This document shows, piece by piece, positions 7,005 to 14,863 of a DNA stretch of 64,000 nt (its first letter is position 1; each line of letters begins with the position of its first letter). The stretch lies in IMG/VR virus record IMGVR_UViG_3300048625_000152, positions 124,001-188,000 of that record. One strand, 5' to 3'. Source of the stretch: a virus. The position numbers and the translations under genes are program-made. Under the pieces are notes generated by a model. It saw only the letters and a list, made by a program, of their open reading frames with translations, had not been told where the DNA came from and did no database searches.

Positions 7005-7409
7005 ATGTACACAATGCAACCACTAGCACCAATTGTAACTGACCACAAAGGTTTCGTTATCGTTTGTGTATTCATGTTAGTTGTATTTTTGATGGCAGCT
7101 TACTCTAATATCACTGGTGAAGAAGAATACAAATTGTTTAATGTACTTTTAATCTTGTTGATTCCAGTAGGAATTGCTTACATGGTTAGTTATGAGTGGA
7201 CAGACCAGAGTACAAAGTACTACAAAAATACACAGGTTACTGGTACATTAGTTGGATTCGTTGCTGAAGGTTCGCGTGAAAAGTCTGGTAAGAGCTATGT
7301 GGATCGCCACTACACCTATGTAGAGTATGAAATTGGCAACGACCGGGTGTTGTTTCAAAGTTGCGAAGGTTGTACTTACCCCAAAGTTGCGGTTCTCTAC
7401 AAAAACTAA
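7005..7409 (+). CDS. Membrane protein, unknown
   Basis: 134 residues with two hydrophobic segments (about 17-33 and 46-62) and a polar C-terminal domain holding CEGC near the end. Single-gene unit between two early promoters. No family recognised. Confidence 0.7.
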   Translation: MYTMQPLAPIVTDHKGFVIVCVFMLVVFLMAAYSNITGEEEYKLFNVLLILLIPVGIAYMVSYEWTDQSTKYYKNTQVTGTLVGFVAEGSREKSGKSYVDRHYTYVEYEIGNDRVLFQSCEGCTYPKVAVLYKN

Positions 7410-7421
7410 TTTGCCCAAAAC

Positions 7422-7450
7422 TTGACAATAAATGATTTTGTTTGTATAAT
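7422..7450 (+). promoter_or_regulatory. Early-type promoter
   Basis: Consensus TTGACA, 17 bases, consensus TATAAT, followed by ATACACATAG. Drives the small gene at 7481. Confidence 0.88.
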
Positions 7451-7480
7451 ATACACATAGCAAGCAAAACAGGACCCGAA

Positions 7481-7747
7481 ATGACACGCAAAATGAATCA
7501 ACCAAAAACCATTTTGAAGAACATCATGGAAGATGCGTCTTGGCCCAGCGAGGCACGTGAAAAAGCAGCTTGGACTGATGAAAAAATTGCTGCCGATTTG
7601 GCAGACTTTGCAGAGCAGATGTGGCACAACCAGTATATTGAAGTTGATGTTAGCCAAGTAACTGCCAACGCTTTCCGTGCAGCAGCAGTAAAGCGCGAAG
7701 AATATCTCAAGGATTTGTGGGCCGGTTGCCCAGAAGAAAACATGTAA
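7481..7747 (+). CDS. Small acidic protein, unknown
   Basis: 88 residues from ATG 7481 with AGGA upstream. Contains IAADLADFAEQMW and VTANAFRAAAVKRE, likely helical. No family recognised. Monocistronic. Confidence 0.65.
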   Translation: MTRKMNQPKTILKNIMEDASWPSEAREKAAWTDEKIAADLADFAEQMWHNQYIEVDVSQVTANAFRAAAVKREEYLKDLWAGCPEENM

Positions 7748-7752
7748 AATGG

Positions 7753-7781
7753 TTGCACCATAATGATTTTGGTGCTATAAT
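7753..7781 (+). promoter_or_regulatory. Early-type promoter of DNA ligase
   Basis: TTGCAC, 17 bases (CATAATGATTTTGGTGC), TATAAT, then ATACACATAG. The whole spacer is identical to that at 41073-41089. Confidence 0.85.
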
Positions 7782-7811
7782 ATACACATAGAACGAAACA
7801 AAGGAACACAA

Positions 7812-9128
7812 ATGATCAAGCCATGGGACGTAATCGCAGAACTCGAAAGTGACAACAGCCGCCTGTTCAAGGAAGCAGTTATTGCCCGTGAGAGCAAAGC
7901 CAGTAACACAGAAGTGTTTCGGGGTTTTCGTGCTGCATACGATGCAATGGTGACATTTGGTGTTAAGAAAGTTGACGTCAAAACTGGCGACGGTCCTGGT
8001 ATCAGCTCTGACGCATTTTGGGACATTGCCCGCAAACTTGCAGAACGTGAACTCACAGGTGGCGCTGCTCAAACTGCTATCAACTTCTTGCGTATGCAAG
8101 CAACAGAAGACGAGTGGAACAACTGGTATCGTCGCATCTTGATCAAGGACATGCGCTGCGGTGCTAGCGACAGCATTGTTAACAAAGTTGCTGATCCCAA
8201 ATACCATGTGCCAGTGTTTGAATGCCAGCTTGCACACGATGGTGCCAAGCACGAAAGCAAAATCAAAGGCCACAAAACAATCGAAGTCAAGCTGGACGGT
8301 ATGCGTGTGCTTACCATTGTTTACCCAACAGGTCAAGTTGATCAATACAGCCGTAACGGCAAAGAGCTGGTCAACTTCGAAGTTGTTAAACAACAAATTG
8401 CCAAGCACGCCAAGTTCTTTCGAGAGCCAATGGTACTAGACGGCGAGATCATGAGCGCCAGCTTCCAAGACTTGATGAAGCAGGCCAAGCGCAAGACCAA
8501 CGTCAACGCAGATGATGCGGTACTTAACTTGTTTGACATCATCCCACTCGACGAGTTTCAAGCAGGCGTGGGTTCACGTACACAAGCAGAACGCAGCGTG
8601 GATCTGTTGGCTTGGTTTACTCCTTGCGAAGATCACATGCCCAACGTCACTGTTGTGGGTCAAGAAGATGTGGATCTCGATACCCCAGAAGGCTATGCAC
8701 GTTTCAAAGAGATCAATGCACAAGCTATTGCAGCAGGTTACGAAGGCATTATGCTTAAAGAACCCAATGCAGTTTACGAGTGCAAGCGCACAGTGAGCTG
8801 GCTCAAAATCAAGCCTTTCATTGAAGTGTCATTGACTGCGGTTGCCATCGAAGAAGGTACTGGCAAGAACGTGGGCAAGATGGGTGCAGTGTTGTTTGAA
8901 GGCACAGACGACGGAAAGTTCATCCGCGTAAGTGTTGGCGGCGGCTGGAGTGATAAGGATCGTGCAGACATTTGGACTGCTCGTAATACGCCAGAATCTG
9001 TCGTAGGCGATGTAGGCGAAGTTCGTGCAGATGCTGCCACGCTGAATCAAGACAGTACTGATGTCTACAGCTTGCGATTCCCACGTTTTAAAACATGGCG
9101 CGGCTTTGCTAAAGGTGAGAAACTGTGA
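7812..9128 (+). CDS. ATP-dependent DNA ligase
   Basis: 438 residues, close to the size of T4-type ligases. Motif I is EVKLDGMR (about 158-165), with Lys as the AMP-accepting residue; GEIM (motif III region), GIMLKEP (motif IV-like) and WLKIKP (motif V) follow in order, then an OB-fold domain. It seals nicks in replication and recombination. AAAGGA precedes the ATG. The stop overlaps a GTG start of a tiny gene. Confidence 0.95.
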   Translation: MIKPWDVIAELESDNSRLFKEAVIARESKASNTEVFRGFRAAYDAMVTFGVKKVDVKTGDGPGISSDAFWDIARKLAERELTGGAAQTAINFLRMQATEDEWNNWYRRILIKDMRCGASDSIVNKVADPKYHVPVFECQLAHDGAKHESKIKGHKTIEVKLDGMRVLTIVYPTGQVDQYSRNGKELVNFEVVKQQIAKHAKFFREPMVLDGEIMSASFQDLMKQAKRKTNVNADDAVLNLFDIIPLDEFQAGVGSRTQAERSVDLLAWFTPCEDHMPNVTVVGQEDVDLDTPEGYARFKEINAQAIAAGYEGIMLKEPNAVYECKRTVSWLKIKPFIEVSLTAVAIEEGTGKNVGKMGAVLFEGTDDGKFIRVSVGGGWSDKDRADIWTARNTPESVVGDVGEVRADAATLNQDSTDVYSLRFPRFKTWRGFAKGEKL

Positions 9129-9301
9129 TACCGTATACTGATTACGAGCTTGAGTTAAAGCTACAAGAACTGTACGAAGGCCGCAGTTTTGTTCTACCTA
9201 GTAGTGAAGACCACGCTTATCAGATGTTGTTTATAGCACAGTGTTATCTCAATGACCGTAAGCAAGAAACATTCGACGCACTAGCCAAGGAATACAAATG
9301 A
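9125..9301 (+). CDS. Tiny acidic protein after ligase
   Basis: 58 residues from GTG 9125, overlapping the ligase stop as GTGA. Ends DALAKEYK and overlaps the next gene. Predicted helical; function unknown. Tight coupling supports a real gene. Confidence 0.6.
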   Translation: MIPYTDYELELKLQELYEGRSFVLPSSEDHAYQMLFIAQCYLNDRKQETFDALAKEYK

Positions 9302-9396
9302 TTCAAACTCTTGCCGATTGGTTGTTTGCTGATGCGTGGCGTCAATGTGCTGCTCGTTACGAGTATGCTGCAAAAACTTTTGAGATTACTAAATGA
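9298..9396 (+). CDS. Tiny protein (32 residues)
   Basis: ATG 9298 overlaps the previous stop (ATGA) and its own stop overlaps ATG 9393. MIQTLADWLFADAWRQC is amphipathic. Coupling on both sides is the only evidence. Confidence 0.5.
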   Translation: MIQTLADWLFADAWRQCAARYEYAAKTFEITK

Positions 9397-9635
9397 CGCC
9401 TGAAATTTTCCACCGCAATCGCCTGGTAATGGCGCAGTACAAACTCAATGACAATGTGGTTGTTAAACAGGGCACTGATGCCCAACTTGGAACCATTGTT
9501 GATTATGATACGTGGAACGCTGACCGCAAAGTGTATCTAGTTATCAAAATGCACACCGAAGGCAGACTGCGAAGAGAAGATGCAGTTCCGCATTGGACCA
9601 TTGATCCCGACCTAACTTATGTAAAGCACGTATGA
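9393..9635 (+). CDS. Small beta-rich protein
   Basis: 80 residues: a core of the type DNVVVKQGTDAQLGTIVDYD followed by VYLVIKM suggests a small SH3/KOW-like barrel. Overlaps both neighbours. Function unknown. Confidence 0.65.
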   Translation: MTPEIFHRNRLVMAQYKLNDNVVVKQGTDAQLGTIVDYDTWNADRKVYLVIKMHTEGRLRREDAVPHWTIDPDLTYVKHV

Positions 9636-9892
9636 ACAAGCGTATAAACGAACTTGCCATCCAATCAGGTGGTATCTGGCAGGGTGGCTATGTTGAACAA
9701 GCTAACGGTGATAGTGTCTACACAGGACACAAGTTTGTTCACGGTGGCGACATGGATGTGGAACAATTCGCCCGACTGCTGGTGAAAGAATGTTTGGAGC
9801 AGGTTTGGTATACTCGTGAAGATGGTATCAATGGCAATGTTTCTGAAGTTATCAAAGACAGGATTAAAGAACATTTCGGAGTTGAAGAATGA
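9632..9892 (+). CDS. FGVEE-family small protein
   Basis: 86 residues with the family layout: MNKRINELA at the start, EQFARLLVKECLEQV in the middle, IKEHFGVEE at the end. The last codons GGAGTTGAAGAATGA give the next gene its GGAG and start codon. Probably a small helical protein of unknown role; further members lie at 9889, 42058, 43595 and 44082, and a relative at 35581. Confidence 0.8.
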   Translation: MNKRINELAIQSGGIWQGGYVEQANGDSVYTGHKFVHGGDMDVEQFARLLVKECLEQVWYTREDGINGNVSEVIKDRIKEHFGVEE

Positions 9893-10140
9893 ACGAACGA
9901 ATTAAACAACTTGCTGAACAGGCAGGATTGAAACAAAGATTATGGAATTCTTTGGGTAAAGAATTGCCTATGTGGCAAGAAGATCCAGATAATCCCGGAT
10001 TAGAAAAGTTCGCCGAGTTGATTGTTCGGGAATGTGCTAAGTTGTGCTACGACCGTGCTTATAAGGGAATTTTAGGTTCAGTGACTGATGGTGCGATGTT
10101 GTGTGCGAACGATATAAAAGAACATTTTGGAGTTGAATAA
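9889..10140 (+). CDS. FGVEE-family small protein
   Basis: 83 residues: MNERIKQLAEQAG, LEKFAELIVRECAKLC, IKEHFGVE. Here the stop is TAA and the next ATG overlaps its last base; GGAG is kept five bases upstream. Confidence 0.8.
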   Translation: MNERIKQLAEQAGLKQRLWNSLGKELPMWQEDPDNPGLEKFAELIVRECAKLCYDRAYKGILGSVTDGAMLCANDIKEHFGVE

Positions 10141-10436
10141 TGATTATAAATCGTGAAGAAATCCCACAGGGTGTATTAGATGATATCTACAACCATTACG
10201 AAGAAATTACCTTTGATAATTATGGCAAACCCGTAACAGAACAGGTAGTTACTAAAGCATCTAACTATTACAGAGTTATTGCGGAAAATGTTGAATGCAC
10301 GGTATTGGATCGTGATACATTTGAGCCAAAACTGATGGTAGGAACAGAAAAAGAAAGTTACCTAGTAAGAGGCATTTTTACTGATAACGCCTGTGATGTT
10401 TATGCCGTTATGTCATCGGGCATCGCATTTGTGTAG
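10140..10436 (+). CDS. Small protein, unknown, amber stop
   Basis: 98 residues, rich in acidic residues and valine, no recognisable motif. It ends in TAG; suppression would add one residue before TAA. Overlaps the preceding gene by one base. Confidence 0.65.
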   Translation: MIINREEIPQGVLDDIYNHYEEITFDNYGKPVTEQVVTKASNYYRVIAENVECTVLDRDTFEPKLMVGTEKESYLVRGIFTDNACDVYAVMSSGIAFV

Positions 10437-10445
10437 CAATAAAGC

Positions 10446-10463
10446 CTTCGGAGTTGAAGAATG
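10446..10463 (+). promoter_or_regulatory. Orphan FGVEE-derived ribosome binding cassette
   Basis: TTCGGAGTTGAAGAATGA appears here outside any gene: the upstream gene stops at 10436 in another frame. The same bases that encode FGVEE elsewhere serve here only as ribosome binding site and start for 10461. Confidence 0.7.
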
Positions 10464-10784
10464 ACCCAACGTAGAAAAATTAACGACATGGTGGACGATG
10501 TCTCCACATGGGAGTTTGAAGGTACACTAGCAACAGTGTTGGAGCGTGTGCAGGCAATGATCCGAGAACATGGACCGGATGCACGGCTTGACTATAATCG
10601 AAACTTCTATTACGATTACGATAACGACCCATCACCTCGTTATGAGTTGTATATAGTGCGTGAAGAAAACGATGAAGAATTTAACAAGCGCCTAGCTGAA
10701 CAAGCTGAGTATGACCGCAAACGTGAAGAAGCTGAAAAAGCCGAATTTGAACGATTGAGTAAAAAGTTTGGAGTTGAAGAATGA
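10461..10784 (+). CDS. Acidic protein with FGVEE end
   Basis: 107 residues, unlike the MNERI-type members at the N-terminus, with a charged helix (EEFNKRLAEQAEYDRKREEA) and the ending KFGVEE. The shared tail on a different protein shows the tail is portable. The stop overlaps the next start. Confidence 0.75.
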   Translation: MTQRRKINDMVDDVSTWEFEGTLATVLERVQAMIREHGPDARLDYNRNFYYDYDNDPSPRYELYIVREENDEEFNKRLAEQAEYDRKREEAEKAEFERLSKKFGVEE

Positions 10785-10912
10785 AAACCTTCCTTGCAGC
10801 AATTGGCGGATTTGTGTTATGCCTATCAATTTTAGGATCATTTAATATTGGTAACTTTGTGTTGATGTATAGCCCGGACAAAATTTCTTGTGTTAAAGGA
10901 GATAAAGAATGA
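10781..10912 (+). CDS. Tiny membrane protein (43 residues)
   Basis: ATG 10781 overlaps the FGVEE stop. One hydrophobic segment (about residues 4-26) and a short polar tail with one Cys. Its own end, AAAGGAGATAAAGAATGA, holds a strong AAGGAG for the next gene. Confidence 0.65.
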   Translation: MKTFLAAIGGFVLCLSILGSFNIGNFVLMYSPDKISCVKGDKE

Positions 10913-11217
10913 AAATGTATATTTGTATCAAAGACGACTTGCCTGCAGGCATGGCAATGAATTCCGCAGCACATGCTGGTCTTATGTGTCACTTGAAGTT
11001 TTGCGAAGATGGCAACTACTTGGACTGGCTCGGTAATAGCTTCAAGAAAGTAACATGTGCAGTAACTCCTGCGGAGTTTGCTATGCTGAAAACTGTAGAA
11101 GATCATTTGGTAGTAACCGAGAGTCGACTAAATGGACAAGAAGTTGCCATTGTGCTTAAACCACGCCAACCAAACGAGTGGCCCGAATTTGTTAACATGC
11201 TAAAGCTGTGGAAATGA
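10909..11217 (+). CDS. PTH2-like protein (possible peptidyl-tRNA hydrolase II fold)
   Basis: 102 residues. YICIKDDLPAGMAMNSAAHAG resembles the PTH2 start (lysine-rich strand, then KxxxQxAHA helix), and the final VNMLKLWK resembles the family's last strand and helix. PTH2 enzymes release peptides from tRNA after abortive translation. The usual catalytic residues are not all evident, so this may be a binding-only relative. Strong AAGGAG upstream. Confidence 0.5.
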   Translation: MKMYICIKDDLPAGMAMNSAAHAGLMCHLKFCEDGNYLDWLGNSFKKVTCAVTPAEFAMLKTVEDHLVVTESRLNGQEVAIVLKPRQPNEWPEFVNMLKLWK

Positions 11218-11567
11218 TACGAGAAATCGGACATGCTCTCCGCATCCTGAAAGAGTTTATCTTTTGGGCGTTATCTAAAATTGGTATGTACTTCGTAGGC
11301 CGCCACATAGAATATGCCAAGTCGTTGATAAAAGAACCAGGGTTTACCACGTTTATGACCGCTGCGATTTTAGCAACCGGGTGCATACCTGTTGGATTAG
11401 GCTCGCTAGTCTACACTGGCGAAACTGCATCATCGGTGCTTGCTGTGAAGATTTGGTTCTGGACCGTGCTTTCATACTACATGTTTACATTGGTAACCAT
11501 TGCTTTCAAAGCGTTTCTTTTAGAGCGTGAAGAGATTATGAAACGGTTAAGAGACACAAACATTTAA
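11214..11567 (+). CDS. Membrane protein, unknown
   Basis: 117 residues from ATG 11214 (overlaps the previous stop). Two clear hydrophobic segments (about 46-68 and 76-100), charged ends. No family recognised. Confidence 0.65.
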   Translation: MIREIGHALRILKEFIFWALSKIGMYFVGRHIEYAKSLIKEPGFTTFMTAAILATGCIPVGLGSLVYTGETASSVLAVKIWFWTVLSYYMFTLVTIAFKAFLLEREEIMKRLRDTNI

Positions 11568-11596
11568 TAGACAACAATTCAACATCCCTATATAAT
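11568..11596 (+). promoter_or_regulatory. Sigma70-like promoter
   Basis: TAGACA (one mismatch to consensus), 17 bases, TATAAT, immediately after the upstream gene's stop region. AAAGGA and ATG 11618 follow. Confidence 0.7.
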
Positions 11597-11617
11597 ACAT
11601 TTTTAAAGGAAAACATT

Positions 11618-11785
11618 ATGACATGCAGAGGTTACGATTCTAAAGCTGTGAAACTCTCCAGCTTGGTTAAGATGGCATCGTCTACTATTGTAGACAAGCA
11701 AGTTCGTGGAGCATTTCTCCGCAGCTTCACAAAGATTGCTGAAGCTGACGCTCGCCAAAAGGGCGCACGTAAGGACTCTAAGTGA
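11618..11785 (+). CDS. Small basic protein (55 residues)
   Basis: MTCRGYDSKAVKLSSL followed by FTKIAEADARQKGARKDSK; strongly basic and helical, possibly nucleic-acid binding. AAAGGA upstream; the stop overlaps a GTG start as GTGA. No family recognised. Confidence 0.65.
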   Translation: MTCRGYDSKAVKLSSLVKMASSTIVDKQVRGAFLRSFTKIAEADARQKGARKDSK

Positions 11786-12084
11786 GTCTAGAATACACTT
11801 TCGGCCCATTAGGTGACGATGAGTTTGCGCTGGGTACCCGTTACAAAGAGATTCAAAAGCTCTTGTGGGAACACCAATGCGAAGTCACTTTCACTAAAGT
11901 AGATGGAAGTGTGCGAACAATGCCTTGTACCCTAAAGGCAGAGGCATTGCCTGCTCGTGATGCAACTAAGCTACACGAAACACGATTGCTAAACCACAAG
12001 ACTCTTAGTGCCTGGTGTTTAGACAAAAGCGAATGGCGCAGTTTTAGAACTGAAAACGTTACTCATATTCGGGTGATTGCATGA
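11782..12084 (+). CDS. DUF2693-like (WYL-type SH3 fold) protein
   Basis: 100 residues from the overlapping GTG. The core CEVTFTKVDGSVRTMPCTL and the end WRSFRTENVTHIRVIA fit the small phage proteins grouped as DUF2693 (Sm/SH3-like barrel). Role unknown; such folds often bind nucleic acid. Confidence 0.6.
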   Translation: MSLEYTFGPLGDDEFALGTRYKEIQKLLWEHQCEVTFTKVDGSVRTMPCTLKAEALPARDATKLHETRLLNHKTLSAWCLDKSEWRSFRTENVTHIRVIA

Positions 12085-12308
12085 AAGACGCAGTAGCAGG
12101 CTTTTTATATGTGATCGCATTTATTGTGGTCTCAATGGGATGTGGTTCCATAATTGGTTGGGCCATTGGCTCTGCTGCAAAGGAGTACGCAGACAGTCGC
12201 CCTGGGCCTGTTTGGTACTGCATCGAAGGCAAGCTATACGAAAAGATCGGTGATACCTACACTAGTGTAGTTCCTGCCCGCACCTGCTTGCCAGTAAGCA
12301 AAGACTGA
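12081..12308 (+). CDS. Single-pass membrane protein
   Basis: 75 residues: hydrophobic, glycine-rich segment at about 6-32, then a polar domain with two cysteines (WYCIEG and ARTCLP), possibly periplasmic and disulphide bonded. Unknown function. Confidence 0.65.
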   Translation: MKDAVAGFLYVIAFIVVSMGCGSIIGWAIGSAAKEYADSRPGPVWYCIEGKLYEKIGDTYTSVVPARTCLPVSKD

Positions 12309-12309
12309 T

Positions 12310-12519
12310 ATGACCACAAGCAAGATTGACCCAAGCGATCTAACTCCAGAATGGGAACAGACTGGCAAGAACTCTTGGGTGGTTACTTTACAAGAAGACG
12401 GGGACGACCTGGTTATGCCCATTCCTGATGAACTACTTGCTGCACAAGGATGGGCAATCGGCGATACTCTGGTGTGGGATGTTCGTGATGATGGCACTAT
12501 CTTTCTAACTAAGCAATGA
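12310..12519 (+). CDS. AbrB/SpoVT-like DNA-binding domain protein
   Basis: 69 residues. MPIPDELLAAQGWAIGDTL then WDVRDDGTIFLTK matches the swapped-hairpin AbrB fold (PxxLLxxLGWxxGDxLxxxxxDGxIxL). Probably a dimeric transcription regulator; overlaps the next gene. Confidence 0.7.
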   Translation: MTTSKIDPSDLTPEWEQTGKNSWVVTLQEDGDDLVMPIPDELLAAQGWAIGDTLVWDVRDDGTIFLTKQ

Positions 12520-13079
12520 CTATTAGCAAAAGTCCCGAGCGTAATACTTTTCAGGCTCAAAGTTATCGTGACAAACTGTTGGTTGATCCAACGGACGAAG
12601 ATGCCCTGCAAATGATTGAACATTACGAAGAGTGGAACCATAAAGCTGACCTGAGAACTCAAGACCCCGAATGGCAAAAGGACAACATGGAGTACGATCT
12701 TCGTACAACAGATTGGATCCTTGAAAAGGTGCGTAGCGATGATGTGTATGCACAGAATCTCTATGCTGCCATGTGCAACAATGACTTCCAGAAGCTAGAC
12801 ACTTGGCCTATCTTAACAGGCAAGACCTGGGGCTGTTCTTGGCGTTATGCCGGCGGTATTGTTGCCGATATGCAGGAAAAAGGCGACTACATTGATTGGT
12901 ATTGCAGCGGTATTCGCAACGGAGATGCAACGCCCGAAGAACTAGCAGATTACACAGAAGAGCAGTTGGCCTATCACAAGCAATCACAAGCCTACGTGTC
13001 CGAAAGTCGTGTTACCGACGAGATCCGAGAAGACCTACACCGCCTAGGATGGGCTGCATTGGATAGCAAGAACGAGTAA
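12516..13079 (+). CDS. Conserved phage protein, unknown
   Basis: 187 residues, acidic, with TGKTWGCSWRYAGGIVADMQ and DYIDWYCSGI in the middle. TGKT here is not in a P-loop context. I associate this layout with conserved phage hypotheticals. Last gene before a promoter. Confidence 0.7.
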   Translation: MTISKSPERNTFQAQSYRDKLLVDPTDEDALQMIEHYEEWNHKADLRTQDPEWQKDNMEYDLRTTDWILEKVRSDDVYAQNLYAAMCNNDFQKLDTWPILTGKTWGCSWRYAGGIVADMQEKGDYIDWYCSGIRNGDATPEELADYTEEQLAYHKQSQAYVSESRVTDEIREDLHRLGWAALDSKNE

Positions 13080-13093
13080 GATTACCATAACTC

Positions 13094-13123
13094 TTGTTCT
13101 TATAGATAGCACTTTGCTATACT
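13094..13123 (+). promoter_or_regulatory. Sigma70-like promoter
   Basis: TTGTTC, 18 bases, TATACT, upstream of the HTH gene. Weaker match than the other early promoters. Confidence 0.55.
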
Positions 13124-13169
13124 ACAATCAGTTGTGCAAGACACAACAAATACTAAAGGAAATTACATT

Positions 13170-13457
13170 ATGACAACTATCAACTTAAAGCGTTTCGATT
13201 TAACTACTAAGCAAGGCAAATTGTTCAAAGCATTGGTCTTAGACAAGGAAGTTTTGAGCGAGGCACAAATTGCCAAGCGTTTCAGCATTGCTAACCCAAC
13301 TGCTACCATCAGTGCAATCCGTCAACGTGGTTATGCCATTTACGGCAAGAGCCGTAAAGCAGGCAATGGCGTTCAGGTCACTGAATACCGTTACGGCGAA
13401 GCTAGCCGCAAAATGGTTGCTATCGCTTACAAAGCAATGGCACAAGGTTTGGTCTAA
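13170..13457 (+). CDS. Winged-helix/HTH DNA-binding protein
   Basis: 95 residues from ATG 13170 with AAAGGA. LSEAQIAKRFSIANPTATIS, then AIRQRGYAIYG, forms a helix-turn-helix with recognition helix and wing, followed by a basic C-terminus. Likely a phage transcription regulator; its target is unknown. Confidence 0.75.
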   Translation: MTTINLKRFDLTTKQGKLFKALVLDKEVLSEAQIAKRFSIANPTATISAIRQRGYAIYGKSRKAGNGVQVTEYRYGEASRKMVAIAYKAMAQGLV

Positions 13458-13472
13458 TTCTAGACTGCTCCA

Positions 13473-13494
13473 AAAAGGCTCGCAAGGGCCTTTT
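13473..13494 (+). terminator. Rho-independent-type terminator
   Basis: AAAAGGC (13473-13479) pairs with GCCTTTT (13488-13494). It ends the HTH unit; the next -35 box begins four bases later. Confidence 0.65.
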
Positions 13495-13497
13495 CTC

Positions 13498-13526
13498 TTG
13501 ACAAGAAATTGGAATAGTGCTACAAT
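13498..13526 (+). promoter_or_regulatory. Sigma70-like promoter of the phosphoesterase
   Basis: Consensus TTGACA, 17 bases, TACAAT, immediately after the terminator hairpin. AAAGGA and ATG 13550 follow. Confidence 0.82.
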
Positions 13527-13549
13527 AGCACATTACTAAAGGAACTATC

Positions 13550-14392
13550 ATGCGTGTTAGCGTAATGAGTGATTTACACTTGGATTTTGCAGACTTGACG
13601 TTGCCCGGCGGCGATGTACTTATTCTCAGCGGCGACGTTTGCGAAGCCAAGCGTTTCAAGAAAGAAGATTACAACCCAGCAATGGTATTGCTAGAGCACG
13701 AGCGTAAAGACCAGCGCCCCGATCGGTGCAGTCGCTTCCTAGAGGAAGAGTGCGCTAAGTACCGCGAAGTCATTTACGTAATGGGCAACCATGAGCACTA
13801 TGGTTATCAGTTCCATAAGACCTATGATCACATCAAGAGCCAGTTGCCGTCTAACGTGCATCTGCTTGAAAAAGAAACGTACGAAATTGACGGTGTGTTG
13901 TTTATAGGCGGAACGCTGTGGACTGACATGAACAACCATGATCAGCTTACCTTGTACCACATGAAGAGCATGATGAATGACTATCGTCAGGTAACTATGC
14001 TGAACGAGACTAATGGTGCTTACCATCGCTTGCAGCCCGAAAAGACTGTAACTGAGCACATTAAGACCAAACAATACTTTACTCAGCAGCTGAGTGAGAA
14101 CCGCATGAGTGGCCGTAACAAGCCAGTGGTTGTATGTACACATCACAGCCCGAGCAAGTTGAGCACTCATCCGCGTTACGCAGACGATGTCATTATGAAT
14201 GGTGCGTACAGCAGCGATCTCAGTGAGTTTATATTAGACAACCCTGAGATTAAAGTTTGGACACACGGTCATACACACCATCAGTTTGATTACATGGTTG
14301 GTGACACTCGTGTTATTTGCAACCCACGTGGTTACAAGAACTATGAGCAGCAAGCAGAGGACTTTGATCCAACATTTGGATTTGATATCTAA
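13550..14392 (+). CDS. Calcineurin-like metallophosphoesterase
   Basis: 280 residues with all dimetal motifs: MSDLHLD (D-x-H, start), LSGDVCE (GD-x), VMGNHEHYG (GNHE), CTHHSPS (H) and HGHTHHQF (GHxH). The family cleaves phosphomono- or diesters; the substrate cannot be told from sequence, and nucleotide or RNA-end processing are both plausible. Own promoter and strong terminator. Confidence 0.88.
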   Translation: MRVSVMSDLHLDFADLTLPGGDVLILSGDVCEAKRFKKEDYNPAMVLLEHERKDQRPDRCSRFLEEECAKYREVIYVMGNHEHYGYQFHKTYDHIKSQLPSNVHLLEKETYEIDGVLFIGGTLWTDMNNHDQLTLYHMKSMMNDYRQVTMLNETNGAYHRLQPEKTVTEHIKTKQYFTQQLSENRMSGRNKPVVVCTHHSPSKLSTHPRYADDVIMNGAYSSDLSEFILDNPEIKVWTHGHTHHQFDYMVGDTRVICNPRGYKNYEQQAEDFDPTFGFDI

Positions 14393-14414
14393 CCTGTTGA
14401 CTTTAGTTAACACA

Positions 14415-14442
14415 AAGCCTATACTGCGGTATAGGCTTTTTT
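14415..14442 (+). terminator. Strong rho-independent terminator
   Basis: AAGCCTATAC, loop TGCG, GTATAGGCTT, then a T run: ten perfect pairs. Ends the phosphoesterase unit. Confidence 0.9.
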
Positions 14443-14454
14443 ACGAGGTAAATT

Positions 14455-14832
14455 TTGGCATACATTTTAAATAATCACAAGCATACCGGCAACTTATTTG
14501 CTGGCGCAACTACTGTCGCTAATCCATTTTCAGTTAGTGGATCAAATGGATACTCTAATACCACATGGACCACTGCCGCTAATCCAATGACAGTTACGCA
14601 GCAAGCGACTATTACGCTAAACGGAGAACAGGCAGACATTGTTATGAACGGCAAGAGTCTCAAGGATACGCTAGAGGCCCTTGAATCAAGGTTGGCCATG
14701 CTGAAACCCGATGTCTCACTCGAAACCGAATGGGCAGAACTAAAACGGTTAGGTGACGAATACCGCAAGTTGGAATTAGAGATCAAGGAAAAGATGAAAA
14801 CTTGGGATACTCTCAAGAATACATCACTTTGA
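14455..14832 (+). CDS. Coiled-coil phage protein, TTG start
   Basis: 125 residues from TTG 14455 with GAGGT five bases upstream. N-terminal half is rich in Ser, Thr and Asn; the C-terminal half (LEALESRLAML to IKEKMKTWDTL) is a coiled coil. Lies downstream of a terminator with no clear promoter of its own, so it may be read by leakage. Function unknown. Confidence 0.65.
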   Translation: MAYILNNHKHTGNLFAGATTVANPFSVSGSNGYSNTTWTTAANPMTVTQQATITLNGEQADIVMNGKSLKDTLEALESRLAMLKPDVSLETEWAELKRLGDEYRKLELEIKEKMKTWDTLKNTSL

Positions 14833-14857
14833 CGCATAAAGGCATTTAGTGTATAAT
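14829..14857 (+). promoter_or_regulatory. Promoter of LRW array 2, apparently leaderless
   Basis: TTGACG, 17 bases, TATAAT. The expected transcription start, seven bases after the -10, is 14864, exactly the A of the first gene's ATG. It overlaps the stop of the upstream gene. Confidence 0.82.
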
Positions 14858-14863
14858 AGTACT

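Noticed and set aside
7707-8408. Long minus-strand open frame (233 codons) opposite the ligase gene
   Set aside because: Lies wholly antisense to a well-supported ligase, has Cys/Phe/Val-rich low-quality sequence and no start signals.
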